Notes under the pieces: generated by a model | Seen by the model: only the letters and a program-made list of their open reading frames with translations | Database searches by the model: none | What the model was told of the DNA's origin: nothing | Assembly (NCBI GenBank): GCA_041694275.1 | Contig: JASMTQ010000086.1 | Coordinates: 1 to 64,000 of the forward strand | DNA length: 64,000 nucleotides | Origin: M55B118 sp041694275 | GTDB taxonomy: Bacteria; Bacillota_I; Bacilli_A; Izemoplasmatales; Izemoplasmataceae | Reading direction: 5' to 3' | In this document: in pieces, positions 1 to 7,872 of the stretch | Position numbering within the stretch: the first letter of the stretch is position 1 | Layout: every line of letters starts with the position of its first letter | Program-made: the position numbers and the translations under genes

Positions 1-474
1 GAGAAACCCGATGATTTTTTCTTCAAGGGATTTAAAAGAAAGACTATGGATTTTCTCGCTAAGCATCTTGCTTCTTTCAGAAACAAGCATTAAAAAATCT
101 TTTAGAAATTTTTTGTCTTTGTTTAATAAGTCAAGGATGGCCTCACGATGAATAATAACCGCTTTCAAAGGCTCTTTGGTTCTACCAATCACAGTTGGGT
201 GATCATCATCTGAGATAAGCCTGTTGGCGCCTATGCACGCATGGCTTTTAAAGTGTTCCACAAGCATTAGGTTTCCGTTTTTTGAAAGTTCCATGATATC
301 GACAGAGCCTTCGATAATACAAAAAAGACCTGGTGTTTCATTGATTTTAAGGTAATCCGTCGATGGGAATGTTTTTTCTTTAATTCGACCATTTTCAAAG
401 TGTGTCTCCAGCAAGCGTGAATCTAGGTTTTCAAAAAGAGGGCACGTATTTAACAGTGTTTTTACAACATTCAT
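1..474 (-). CDS. Crp/Fnr-family transcriptional regulator (C-terminus beyond window)
   Basis: The first 158 codons of a minus-strand gene are present; it runs off the left edge without a stop. The visible part reads as a cyclic-nucleotide-binding-type beta-barrel: an N-terminal 'CPLFENL' segment, a central 'LFCIIEGSVDIMEL' strand pair, and a long dimerisation helix at about residues 125-155. The helix-turn-helix that should follow is outside the window. The start ATG (474-472) is preceded by GGTGAAAG. It diverges from the 4Fe-4S membrane protein at 558, and a Crp/Fnr-like palindrome lies between them, so it probably controls that gene. The ligand cannot be told; the Cys spacing does not match the E. 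coli FNR cluster. Confidence 0.8.
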   Translation of the reverse strand, partial: MNVVKTLLNTCPLFENLDSRLLETHFENGRIKEKTFPSTDYLKINETPGLFCIIEGSVDIMELSKNGNLMLVEHFKSHACIGANRLISDDDHPTVIGRTKEPLKAVIIHREAILDLLNKDKKFLKDFLMLVSERSKMLSEKIHSLSFKSLEEKIIGFL

Positions 475-490
475 ACTTTCACCAAATAGT

Positions 491-504
491 GTGACTTAAG
501 TAAC
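491..504. promoter_or_regulatory. Candidate Crp/Fnr operator
   Basis: GTGACTTAAGTAAC is a 14-base imperfect palindrome (12 of 14 positions symmetric) with the usual GTGA-like half-sites. Its centre (497.5) is about 41.5 bases upstream of the start expected from the TATACT -10 box at 527-532, the standard class II activator position. It sits in the divergent spacer next to a Crp/Fnr-type gene. Assignment is inference from sequence and geometry. Confidence 0.5.
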
Positions 505-515
505 GGTTTATTACC

Positions 516-532
516 TATACTCCTAGTATACT
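516..532 (+). promoter_or_regulatory. Promoter -10 region with inverted repeat
   Basis: TATACT at 527-532 is a good -10 box for the gene at 558, but there is no -35 box at the proper distance, as expected for an activator-dependent promoter. A perfect 6-base inverted repeat (TATACT, 3-base spacer, AGTATA; 516-530) overlaps it and could be a second site or a -10 for the opposite strand. Confidence 0.45.
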
Positions 533-557
533 ATGCTTAAAGAAGGAGGCAACCACT

Positions 558-1181
558 ATGAACAAAAAACTTCAGATTGCCATTCAAATTGTTTTCATTA
601 TTCTTTTTGCATTTTTATTCATCATCAATCGGATACAGCTTTGGATGCTGGTATTTCTTCTGGGCGTTTTGGTTTCACCATTTTTTTCACGCATTTACTG
701 TGGATATGCGTGTCCGATCAACACGGCGATGAAACCCATCAGCCATTTCAAGAAAAGGCTTAAAATAAAATCTCTTCCCCTGCCTTCCTTTTTGAAGAAA
801 GGTTGGTTTAGATACTTTATCCTGGCGCTTTTCATTGGTGGCGTCGTTTTAACGCAACTCACAGGAAGAACGCTCCCCGTACTTCCTGGGCTTTTTATTC
901 TTGGAATCCAGATTGCACTTTTATTTTATGAATCGTTTTTTCACAGACACGTGTGTCCTTATGGCACCATTCTTTCCTTTACATCAAGAAACCCAGGAAG
1001 AACCGTTAAGATTGATGAATCAAGGTGCATCAGTTGCGGAAAATGTGAAAGCGTCTGTCCAACTGAAGCTGTCCATCACGAAGGGAAACGTTATTTTATT
1101 GAAACAAAGGAATGTCTTGCATGTGGCAAGTGCATCAGAAACTGCCCCGTGAACACCATCGACTACGCACTGAGAAAATAA
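558..1181 (+). CDS. NapH-like 4Fe-4S membrane protein
   Basis: A 207-residue polytopic protein of the NapH/NosR-C-terminal type, expected to pass electrons between the membrane and Fe-S centres. About four hydrophobic segments are seen (residues ~6-24, 28-47, 88-105, 108-125). Cys motifs CGYACP and CPYG follow the membrane pairs, and two C-terminal ferredoxin clusters are present (CISCGKCESVCP near 155 and CLACGKCIRNCP near 185). AGAAGGAGG precedes the ATG. It stands alone, without nap, nos or mau partners, so its electron donor and acceptor are unknown. The divergent Crp/Fnr gene and the operator-like site suggest redox- or signal-dependent expression. Confidence 0.85.
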   Translation: MNKKLQIAIQIVFIILFAFLFIINRIQLWMLVFLLGVLVSPFFSRIYCGYACPINTAMKPISHFKKRLKIKSLPLPSFLKKGWFRYFILALFIGGVVLTQLTGRTLPVLPGLFILGIQIALLFYESFFHRHVCPYGTILSFTSRNPGRTVKIDESRCISCGKCESVCPTEAVHHEGKRYFIETKECLACGKCIRNCPVNTIDYALRK

Positions 1182-1203
1182 AAAAAGTCCTCGTGGACTT
1201 TTT
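1182..1203. terminator. Bidirectional terminator
   Basis: AAAAAGTCC, loop TCGT, GGACTTTTT: a 9-base stem with A and T tracts on either side, between the convergent genes ending at 1181 and 1221. It can serve both. Confidence 0.85.
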
Positions 1204-1220
1204 TTCATAATTGGTATTCT

Positions 1221-2354
1221 CTATTTGACGGTTTTAATTGTAAGTGTCTTGTGGAACCTTTTGTTGTAGCGTTTTTTAAGATCGTCCAGTGTCGCTTCGT
1301 CAGGGACGTCGGATTTCTTAAAGAGTGCGACGATTGTTCCTCCGAAACCAAGGCCCGTCATCTTGGTCCCAAGCGCATGCATGGTATTGAGATCATGGGT
1401 GATGTAGTCGAGTTCTTCACATGAAACTTCCATGAGTTCCTTAAGGGAAGTGTGCGACTGTGTGAACAACTCGCCGAAGAGAACGTAATCATTGTTTTGA
1501 AGGACTTCGATACCCTGTTTCGAACGATCGTTTTCAAAGATGACGTGTTCCACTCTTTTCATGACAATAGGCGAAGTTATGAAAGTTTTGAACTGATTGA
1601 ACTTGTCGATTGTAAGATCACAAAGCGTATCAATCGAACGCTTGTCATTGATGGCGTCATAGCCCTTGTCGACCTGTTTCATTCGTTTTATAATCGTGTT
1701 CATGCTCAGTTCAGGTGAACGGTTGGTGTCAAAAAGCATGAGCGTGTAGGTTTCATAGTCAAAAGGGACGTGTTCAGGCGTGTCTTCTTTCGGGTCAATG
1801 AAAAGCAGTGTGCCTGCTTCCTTGTTGAGCATGGTCAAGGGTTCAGTGCTTGTCGCAAGACTTCCTAGCGTCTCTTTTTGAACGTGCATGACGTATTTGA
1901 CGACCTTGTCCTGTCTCAGTGTAACGGAATTTTGTTTCAATATGAGTGTGATCAGGGTCATGGCGATGGCTGAAGAGAAGCCTGCATCACTTTCTTTTTT
2001 TATATCGCTAAGCATGGTGATGTCCATGCCCCGGCTGACGTCATAGCCTTCATGAACAAGCTTCTTGATGAGTCCGACAAGCATGGCGTGATGCGATGCA
2101 TCCGTTTGCATCTCGAGTTCTTCAAGATCAAGAGTGAAAACCGCTTCGTCAACGCCCTCAAAAATAAGCTTGATCAAGCGGTCAACTCTTGGACTTGCAA
2201 CCCCCGTCACACCATCCTTCAGCGTGACGCTGAGTGTGGCGCCTCCGGCATAATCAGTATGCGTACCAAGCAAAGTGAGAACGCCCGGTGTGAAGACTGA
2301 GCTCTTCGCCTGTGTTCCATAGGTTTGTTGGTGCACTTTCTTTAGCGTTTCCAT
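1221..2354 (-). CDS. Galactokinase-like GHMP kinase with altered catalytic motifs
   Basis: 377 residues, the usual galactokinase size and fold order: an N-terminal sugar motif (PGVLTLLGTHTDYAGG), the GHMP ATP loop (SDAGFSSAIAM) and the C-terminal glycine motif (TGLGFGGTIVAL). The catalytic signature is changed: the family's PGR-N-IGEH reads PGV-T-LGTH, so the Arg that assists phosphoryl transfer is Val and the Glu is Thr. The CGIMDQ segment holding the catalytic Asp reads ATSTEP. The ATG at 2354 has AAGAGGAGG eight bases upstream and is preferred over an in-frame start at 2414 that overlaps the previous gene. No other Leloir gene is near. It may be a diverged kinase with another substrate or a sugar-sensing homologue; function unproven. 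Confidence 0.7.
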   Translation of the reverse strand: METLKKVHQQTYGTQAKSSVFTPGVLTLLGTHTDYAGGATLSVTLKDGVTGVASPRVDRLIKLIFEGVDEAVFTLDLEELEMQTDASHHAMLVGLIKKLVHEGYDVSRGMDITMLSDIKKESDAGFSSAIAMTLITLILKQNSVTLRQDKVVKYVMHVQKETLGSLATSTEPLTMLNKEAGTLLFIDPKEDTPEHVPFDYETYTLMLFDTNRSPELSMNTIIKRMKQVDKGYDAINDKRSIDTLCDLTIDKFNQFKTFITSPIVMKRVEHVIFENDRSKQGIEVLQNNDYVLFGELFTQSHTSLKELMEVSCEELDYITHDLNTMHALGTKMTGLGFGGTIVALFKKSDVPDEATLDDLKKRYNKRFHKTLTIKTVK

Positions 2355-2410
2355 AGTTGGCGCCTCCTCTTTGAGAGTTACTTTGATTTTACTACAGGGC
2401 GTAGAATGTT

Positions 2411-3283
2411 TCAATCGGTCTCTTGGCCTTCTTTTAATATGGTTTGTTTGAACCCTTCAAAAACCTTCTTGGTCATCCATGCGTCTTCATAAGCATCGTG
2501 TCTTTGTTCTTCAAGGGTGTTGCCATACATCGTAAAGGCATTTTTAAGCCCAAGATCGTTTTTATAGCGAAAATATATTTTGTGAAGCTCCAAGAGATTT
2601 ACGAATCTGCTTTCCCCTGCAAGTGAGGGGACTTTGTTGAGCTTGTACGCATCATCAAGCGCAAGGTAATCATTCTTGCCCCATACGATGATGGCGGGAT
2701 CATGGGTCTGGATGATGTCCTTGAGGTGATTGTAAAAGGCGGTGAAATCAACCCCCTGGTCGACATCCGATTGATTTATTTTAAGAAACTTGAGGGTTCT
2801 TTTGGTAAGTTTTTTGTGTTTTGTCGGACGGATGTAGCCTTCGAATCGCTTGATGACTTCCCCTTCTTCATCCACCAGAATATAGCCCATCTGGATGATT
2901 TCCTGGGTGAAGAACTTGTCTGGTTTGTAAGGATGCATGGTCATTTCAAAATCAAGATAAAGTTTCTTTCCAAGATTCTTTATGAAGTGTCTCATATCCT
3001 GTCTCAGGCGTTTAATGGAAAAAAGCACTCTTCTTTTACCACCAATGGCCTGGATGAGCTTGACGATTTCTCTTACCGTACTTTGTTTTACGCCGCGTCT
3101 AATCCGAGGCTCATCGACTTTTAGTACGGCAAAATGGTTTTCCCTTAGAAATGGAAGGTAGGTATTGAACAGGGATCTTTGAAAGTAAAGGGTATGCTTT
3201 TTGCCCTTGAAAACCATGGCAATCGTTCGTTTACGCGTATCTACTTGTAGTATTTTTCCATAAAGTGTGTGCATGTGTCTCAC
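2411..3283 (-). CDS. DEDDh-family 3'-5' exonuclease (KapD/ERI1-like)
   Basis: 290 residues. After about 95 residues of uncertain fold comes an RNase-T-like exonuclease domain: Exo I 'LYLDFEMT' (D and E), Exo II 'VWGKNDYLAL' (D), and Exo III 'QRHDAYEDA' (H and D), which makes the DEDDh set complete. The layout resembles Bacillus KapD and eukaryotic ERI1-like enzymes, so RNA or DNA 3' end trimming is expected. It lies four bases from uvrC and ends in TGA at 2411, well before the galactokinase-like start. The N-terminal basic segment could be a nucleic-acid-binding add-on. Confidence 0.75.
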   Translation of the reverse strand: MRHMHTLYGKILQVDTRKRTIAMVFKGKKHTLYFQRSLFNTYLPFLRENHFAVLKVDEPRIRRGVKQSTVREIVKLIQAIGGKRRVLFSIKRLRQDMRHFIKNLGKKLYLDFEMTMHPYKPDKFFTQEIIQMGYILVDEEGEVIKRFEGYIRPTKHKKLTKRTLKFLKINQSDVDQGVDFTAFYNHLKDIIQTHDPAIIVWGKNDYLALDDAYKLNKVPSLAGESRFVNLLELHKIYFRYKNDLGLKNAFTMYGNTLEEQRHDAYEDAWMTKKVFEGFKQTILKEGQETD

Positions 3284-3286
3284 CTG

Positions 3287-5053
3287 TCAATTCTGTCTGG
3301 CGTTCAAAGCGCGCCTTATGTTTTCAATAGTCTTATGGGGAATGCCGAGTCTTTTGAGTTCGTCGTAGGAGGATGCCTTGATGGCGTCTACGGACCCAAA
3401 TGTACGAAGCAGTTTTTTCTTGGTTTTTTCCCCCACCCCTTCAATCGTATCAAGGATGCTTTCATAGACGCCTTTGCTTCTTAAGTCCTTGTGAAAGGTT
3501 ATCGCAAAACGGTGCGCCTCTTCCTGAATGGTTGAAAGAAGGGTGAAAAGCGGTGTAGCCGGGGTCAAATCTATGGTATTGTCATCCCCATCAAGCAAGT
3601 GATGGGTTTTGTGGTCCTTGCTTTTGACAAGCCCTGCGAGAGGGATTTCCAGTTCCAGTTTTGAAAGGATTTCACGGGCTGCGTTCATCTGCTGGATGCC
3701 ACCATCCACAAGAATGAGATCCGGCAGGGGCCTGTCTTCCATGAGGACGCGTCTGTAGCGTCTATAAAGCACTTCTTTCATCTGGTCTGTATCTCCCGCT
3801 TGTAACTTGTCTGTCGAGAGTTTGAATTTACGGTAGTTTTTCTTGTCCGGCTTGCCGTTTTTAAAGACGACAAGGCTGCTTACCGGATAAGTTCCGTAGG
3901 TGTGGGAATTGTCAAAGGCTTCGATATGATAGGGCGTGGGAATCTGTAAAAGCTCAGCGAGTTCATCGAGCACACCGAAGGTTTTCTCATGTTCTTTGTC
4001 GGCCTTGTATTTCTCAGTATCAAGCGTTTCCTTCGCATTGATGAGAGCCATGTCGAGCAGTTTCTTCTTAACCCCTCTCTTAGGCATGGTAACCGAGGTC
4101 TCAAGAAGTGAATCGAGCATGTCAAACTTGTCAATATCGTTGATGAAGATTTCTTTAGGCACCGGATAGGTTCTGTAAAACTGGCCGAGGTATTCTTGTA
4201 CACTTTGAACAGGGTCGACGGTATAGCGCATGATTTTCTTGTCCTGCGCATGGATTTTACCATACCGGACGAAAAGCGTCGCAATCGCGACGAATTCTTC
4301 ATCGTAGGAAACACCGATGATGTCTCTGTCCCTTAAGTCGTTGATGTTGACGGCCTGTTTGGTTTTTGTCGTGGTATGAATGGCCTCGATTGTTTCCTTG
4401 TATTCCTGGGCTCTTTCGAATTCAAGATTTTCTGAAGCCTTTTCCATTCTATCTTTAAGATCATTCACGATGTCTTTGGTATCGCCTTTTAAAAAGCGTG
4501 TGATATTTTTTATGATATCCGTGTAGGTTTCTTTTTCCACCTTGTTGATGCACGGCGCGAGGCACTGACCGAGGTAATAGTAAAGACACGGTTCGTCTGG
4601 GAGTCTTTGGCACTTTCTAAGAGGGTATAGTTTATTCAAGAGTTTCAATGTTTCGCGTGCGGCTCTAACGTTAGGGTAAGGCCCGAAACGTCTTCTTACC
4701 TTGCGTGACATCTGCCTGCTAACAATCATCTTCGGATGCTTTTCCTCGGTGATGATTATATAGGGATAGGACTTGTCATCGACAAGTAAAATGTTGTATC
4801 TGGGCTGATATTCCTTGATGAGATCAAGTTCGAGAATGAGGGCTTCTAGTTCACTGTGGGTCACGATGTATTCAAAATCCGCGACTGACTGGACCATCTT
4901 TGTGGTTTTGTAATCATGGGTGCCACGGAAATAGCTTGTTAGTCTTTTTTTGAGATTTTTCGCTTTTCCAACATAGATGATCTGGCCCGATGCGTTTTTC
5001 ATCTGGTAGGAGCCCGGTTTCTCAGGCACCTGTTTCAACCGTTCTTTGAACAT
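3287..5053 (-). CDS. uvrC: Excinuclease ABC subunit C
   Basis: 588 residues, the normal length. It makes the dual incisions of nucleotide excision repair with UvrAB. Domains in order: GIY-YIG nuclease ('PGSYQMKNASGQIIYVGKAKNL', near residues 10-90), a Cys-containing linker ('LYYYLGQCLAPC'), a UVR domain that contacts UvrB ('FERAQEYKETIEAI'), the RNase-H-like nuclease half ('EAFDNSHTYGTYPVSS') and tandem helix-hairpin-helices at the end ('EGVGEKTKKKLLRTFGS'). AGAGGAGG sits seven bases before the ATG at 5053, so the longer frame to 5071 is not needed. A terminator of the infB operon lies just upstream. Confidence 0.97.
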   Translation of the reverse strand: MFKERLKQVPEKPGSYQMKNASGQIIYVGKAKNLKKRLTSYFRGTHDYKTTKMVQSVADFEYIVTHSELEALILELDLIKEYQPRYNILLVDDKSYPYIIITEEKHPKMIVSRQMSRKVRRRFGPYPNVRAARETLKLLNKLYPLRKCQRLPDEPCLYYYLGQCLAPCINKVEKETYTDIIKNITRFLKGDTKDIVNDLKDRMEKASENLEFERAQEYKETIEAIHTTTKTKQAVNINDLRDRDIIGVSYDEEFVAIATLFVRYGKIHAQDKKIMRYTVDPVQSVQEYLGQFYRTYPVPKEIFINDIDKFDMLDSLLETSVTMPKRGVKKKLLDMALINAKETLDTEKYKADKEHEKTFGVLDELAELLQIPTPYHIEAFDNSHTYGTYPVSSLVVFKNGKPDKKNYRKFKLSTDKLQAGDTDQMKEVLYRRYRRVLMEDRPLPDLILVDGGIQQMNAAREILSKLELEIPLAGLVKSKDHKTHHLLDGDDNTIDLTPATPLFTLLSTIQEEAHRFAITFHKDLRSKGVYESILDTIEGVGEKTKKKLLRTFGSVDAIKASSYDELKRLGIPHKTIENIRRALNARQN

Positions 5054-5081
5054 GCCTATGCCTCCTCTCATATGTATAGAA

Positions 5082-5108
5082 AATAGAAGCGATTTACTCG
5101 CTTCTATT
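5082..5108 (-). terminator. Terminator of the rimP-rbfA operon
   Basis: An 11-base stem (AATAGAAGCGA / TCGCTTCTATT, loop 5093-5097) followed on the minus strand by TTTTC. It overlaps the rbfA stop codon and separates the translation operon from uvrC. Confidence 0.8.
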
Positions 5109-5457
5109 CGTCTTTATCGTCGTCCATGACTTTCTTGAGCCCTTCGCTGATGCGAATGGCTCTATCAAGGGTTTCGTCATAGCGGAATCTTAGTTCAGGC
5201 ATTTTACGCAAGTGAACTTTACCGGCAAGCGCGGTTCTTAAAAACTTGCTGGAGCGTTCAAGCGCCTTTTGCACTTTGTCTTTTGAATGGTTCTCATCTT
5301 CAATGACCGTGTAATAGATGGTCAGATAGGATAAGTCCTTGGTAAGATCCACATCGGTGATGGTTAAAAATCCGATGGCGGGGTCTTTTGCGTCTTCTCT
5401 AAGTATTTTGGTAAGCGCGCGTTCGATGTCCGATTCAAGTCTCGGAATGTTTGGCAT
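5104..5457 (-). CDS. rbfA: 30S ribosome-binding factor A
   Basis: 117 residues, the normal length for RbfA, a KH-like factor needed for late 16S rRNA processing. Typical features are the start 'RLESDIERALTKIL', the 'LTKDLSYLTIYYTV' strand and the 'RKMPELRFRYDETLDRAIRI' end. Its start codon shares one base with the infB stop (coordinate 5457), showing translational coupling in the rimP-nusA-ylxR-ylxQ-infB-rbfA operon. Confidence 0.96.
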   Translation of the reverse strand: MPNIPRLESDIERALTKILREDAKDPAIGFLTITDVDLTKDLSYLTIYYTVIEDENHSKDKVQKALERSSKFLRTALAGKVHLRKMPELRFRYDETLDRAIRISEGLKKVMDDDKDE

Positions 5458-7298
5458 TAGCGTTCAATCTCCTTCATGACGGATGCTTCGATGACGTCGC
5501 CTTCCTTGATGTCATTGAACTTGTCGATCATGATGCCGCATTCAAAGCCCTGGCGAACTTCCTTGGCGTCGTCTTTGAAACGTTTCAAGCTTGAGAGTTC
5601 GCCTTCATAGACTACGACACCGTCGCGAAGCACGCGCACGGTCGCATCCCTGTTGATGAACCCATCGGTGACCATGCAGCCGGCAACGGTACCGAGTTTT
5701 GAAATTTTGAATGTGTCGCGCACTTCGGCCTGACCGGTGACGACTTCTTCGAATTCAGGATCAAGCATGCCTTCCATGGCCATTTCGATGTCCTCGATGG
5801 CTTTGTAGATGACAGAATAGAGTCTGATTTCAACACCTTTTTCTCGTGCGGTATCACGTACGGCCGCGCTAGGGCGAACGTTGAACCCGATGATGTAGGC
5901 GTTTGAAGCATTGGCGAGGGTGACGTCCGTTTCAGTGATGGTTCCAACACTCGCACGGATGACCGTGATGTTCGCGCCTTCCACTTCGATATTTTCAAGC
6001 GCGCCTTTAAGCGCTTCAATGGATCCTTGCGTGTCGCCTTTGATAATGATATTGAGTTGTTTTTTCTCATCTTCACCCATTTGAGCGAACATGTCATCAA
6101 GACTGACGGATTTGGATACGCCGTGTTCGGCTTTCCAGGTTTCTTCCGCACGTTTTTCAGAAATCTGGCGAGCGGTTCTTTCATCATCAAAGACTTTGAA
6201 AGGGTCGCCTGCCTGAGGAACGTCTGAAAGACCGATGATTTCAACGGCCATGCTTGGAAGCGCGTGTTCGACCTGTTTTCCGAAATCGTCTGTCATGTTT
6301 CTCACGCGACCAAACGTGTCGCCTACAACGAGGGTGTCGCCTAGGTGAAGCGTCCCGTTTTGTACGAGCAGGGTCGCAACAGGGCCTCTGCCTTTGTCGA
6401 GTTCAGCTTCTACGACGTGGCCGCTCGCTTCGCGGTTGGGGTTCGCTTTGATTTCACTGACTTCGGCAGTCAGAAGAATCATTTCAAGCAAATCGTCGAC
6501 GCCTTCGTTTTTAAGTGCGGAAAGCTCCACGAAAATCGTGTCGCCGCCCCATTCTTCAGGAATAAGGTTGAATTCCGCAAGTTCCTGTTTGACTTTGTCG
6601 GGGTTCGCACCGGCCATGTCCATCTTGTTGACGGCTACGATGACTGGGACTTCCGCGGCTTTGATATGGTCGATCGCTTCACGGGTTTGAGGCATGACGC
6701 CGTCGTCCGCTGCGACTACGAGTATGGCGATGTCGGTGATGCTCGCACCACGTGCGCGCATCTCAGTGAACGCTGCATGGCCTGGAGTATCCACAAACGT
6801 GATGGACTGTCCGTTTTTCATGTAGCGGTATGCACCGATATGCTGAGTGATTCCGCCGGCTTCGCCTTCTGTGACGCGGGCCTGTCTGATGGTATCAAGA
6901 AGGGTTGTCTTTCCGTGGTCAACGTGCCCCATGATGGTGACTACGGGTGGACGCACTTCAAGGTCTTCTTCTTTTTCATCGGTCTTGAGTTCTTCGAAGT
7001 GAACGGCTTCTTGTTCAGACGTGTCTTCGAGGACTTCAATGCCGTATTCCATCGCAATGAGTTCAACCGTTTCCTTGTCGAGGGGCTGATTTTGGTTGAT
7101 CATGGTTCCAAGGGTCATGAGCTTCTTGATGATGGTGCTGATAGGAATCCCCATCATCTGTGAGAGTTCACTGACATTCATGCCTTCCTTGAAATGGACC
7201 GGCCCCTGAGGTTTAGGGGGTTGTTTTTTTCTGGTTTTCTTTCTGTTGTTAGGTCTTCTTGTGTTTCTACGTTGTTTGGTTTGATGTTTCTTAGCCAT
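5457..7298 (-). CDS. infB: Translation initiation factor IF-2
   Basis: 613 residues from the ATG at 7298, which has AGAGGTGG just upstream; the GTG at 7307 would place the ribosome site inside the gene. IF-2 brings initiator tRNA to the 30S subunit. A short Lys/Arg-rich N-terminus leads into one IF2-N domain ('GMNVSELSQMMGIP'), then the GTPase with GHVDHGKT (G1), DTPGH (G3), NKMD (G4) and SAL (G5), and two further beta-barrel domains. The N-terminus is much shorter than in E. coli or Bacillus, as in other small-genome Gram-positive relatives. Confidence 0.97.
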   Translation of the reverse strand: MAKKHQTKQRRNTRRPNNRKKTRKKQPPKPQGPVHFKEGMNVSELSQMMGIPISTIIKKLMTLGTMINQNQPLDKETVELIAMEYGIEVLEDTSEQEAVHFEELKTDEKEEDLEVRPPVVTIMGHVDHGKTTLLDTIRQARVTEGEAGGITQHIGAYRYMKNGQSITFVDTPGHAAFTEMRARGASITDIAILVVAADDGVMPQTREAIDHIKAAEVPVIVAVNKMDMAGANPDKVKQELAEFNLIPEEWGGDTIFVELSALKNEGVDDLLEMILLTAEVSEIKANPNREASGHVVEAELDKGRGPVATLLVQNGTLHLGDTLVVGDTFGRVRNMTDDFGKQVEHALPSMAVEIIGLSDVPQAGDPFKVFDDERTARQISEKRAEETWKAEHGVSKSVSLDDMFAQMGEDEKKQLNIIIKGDTQGSIEALKGALENIEVEGANITVIRASVGTITETDVTLANASNAYIIGFNVRPSAAVRDTAREKGVEIRLYSVIYKAIEDIEMAMEGMLDPEFEEVVTGQAEVRDTFKISKLGTVAGCMVTDGFINRDATVRVLRDGVVVYEGELSSLKRFKDDAKEVRQGFECGIMIDKFNDIKEGDVIEASVMKEIER

Positions 7299-7313
7299 CA
7301 AAACCACCTCTTT

Positions 7314-7613
7314 CTATGGAGTTTTGCTTAACGGTTTTATAAATCGCTTGTCCGTCACAGCAATGACTGTCCGTTTTTCTTTACCGATGGCTTTTGAAAG
7401 TTCACTGGAGGTGAACATTTCATTGAGCTCGGTATGGTAATAAGCTGCCTTGTCCTTGACTTTCTTTTGAATGTTTTCTCCTGCATCCGTCGCAAGAAAA
7501 ACAATCATGTGAGGCGTTTTTTTGAAAGCGTTGATTACACGTTCGCTTCCATCAACGAGTCCTCCAGCACGGGCTGCGAGCCCAAGCAGTCCAAGAACGC
7601 GCTTATCACTCAT
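7314..7613 (-). CDS. L7Ae-family RNA-binding protein YlxQ
   Basis: 99 residues of the L7Ae/L30e/YlxQ family of kink-turn RNA-binding proteins: 'RVLGLLGLAARAGGLVDGSERV' at the start and 'VFLATDAGENIQKKVKDK' in the middle. It begins at the ATG within the ATGAGTGA overlap with the ylxR stop, so translation is coupled. It stands at the usual place before infB. The long upstream extension of the frame lies in ylxR and is rejected. Confidence 0.9.
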   Translation of the reverse strand: MSDKRVLGLLGLAARAGGLVDGSERVINAFKKTPHMIVFLATDAGENIQKKVKDKAAYYHTELNEMFTSSELSKAIGKEKRTVIAVTDKRFIKPLSKTP

Positions 7614-7872
7614 CGCTAAGGGCCGCCTCACAGGCTTCATATACGGATGGGTCGACTTTCATCTGAAATACGCGATCAAGACTGTGTTTCTTTTTAAGAA
7701 CTTTAATGGCGTTTTTGTCCTTCTTGACGTAAGCGCCACGTCCATGGGCTTTGCCTGTTGGATCGACGAACACTTCACCCTGCTTGTTTCTGACAATGCG
7801 CAGCATCGCTTCTTTTGGAAGCATTTCACCGGTGGCGATGCATTTGCGCAAGGGTTCCTTACGCGTTTTCAT
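7606..7872 (-). CDS. YlxR-family protein
   Basis: 88 residues. YlxR proteins are small RNA- or DNA-binding proteins encoded between nusA and infB. The family motif 'RKCIATGEM' near the start and 'GRGAYV' in the middle are present. The ATG at 7872 overlaps the end of nusA (7859) by 14 bases; the frame extending to 7971 is nusA sequence in another register and is not used. In Bacillus and Clostridium relatives YlxR has been linked to transcription control and RNase P, but the role here is inferred only from family and operon position. Confidence 0.92.
   Translation of the reverse strand: MKTRKEPLRKCIATGEMLPKEAMLRIVRNKQGEVFVDPTGKAHGRGAYVKKDKNAIKVLKKKHSLDRVFQMKVDPSVYEACEAALSDE

Noticed and set aside
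6345..7163. 272-codon open frame antisense to infB
   Set aside because: It lies wholly inside infB, has no ribosome site or family pattern, and reflects the codon bias of the real gene read on the other strand.
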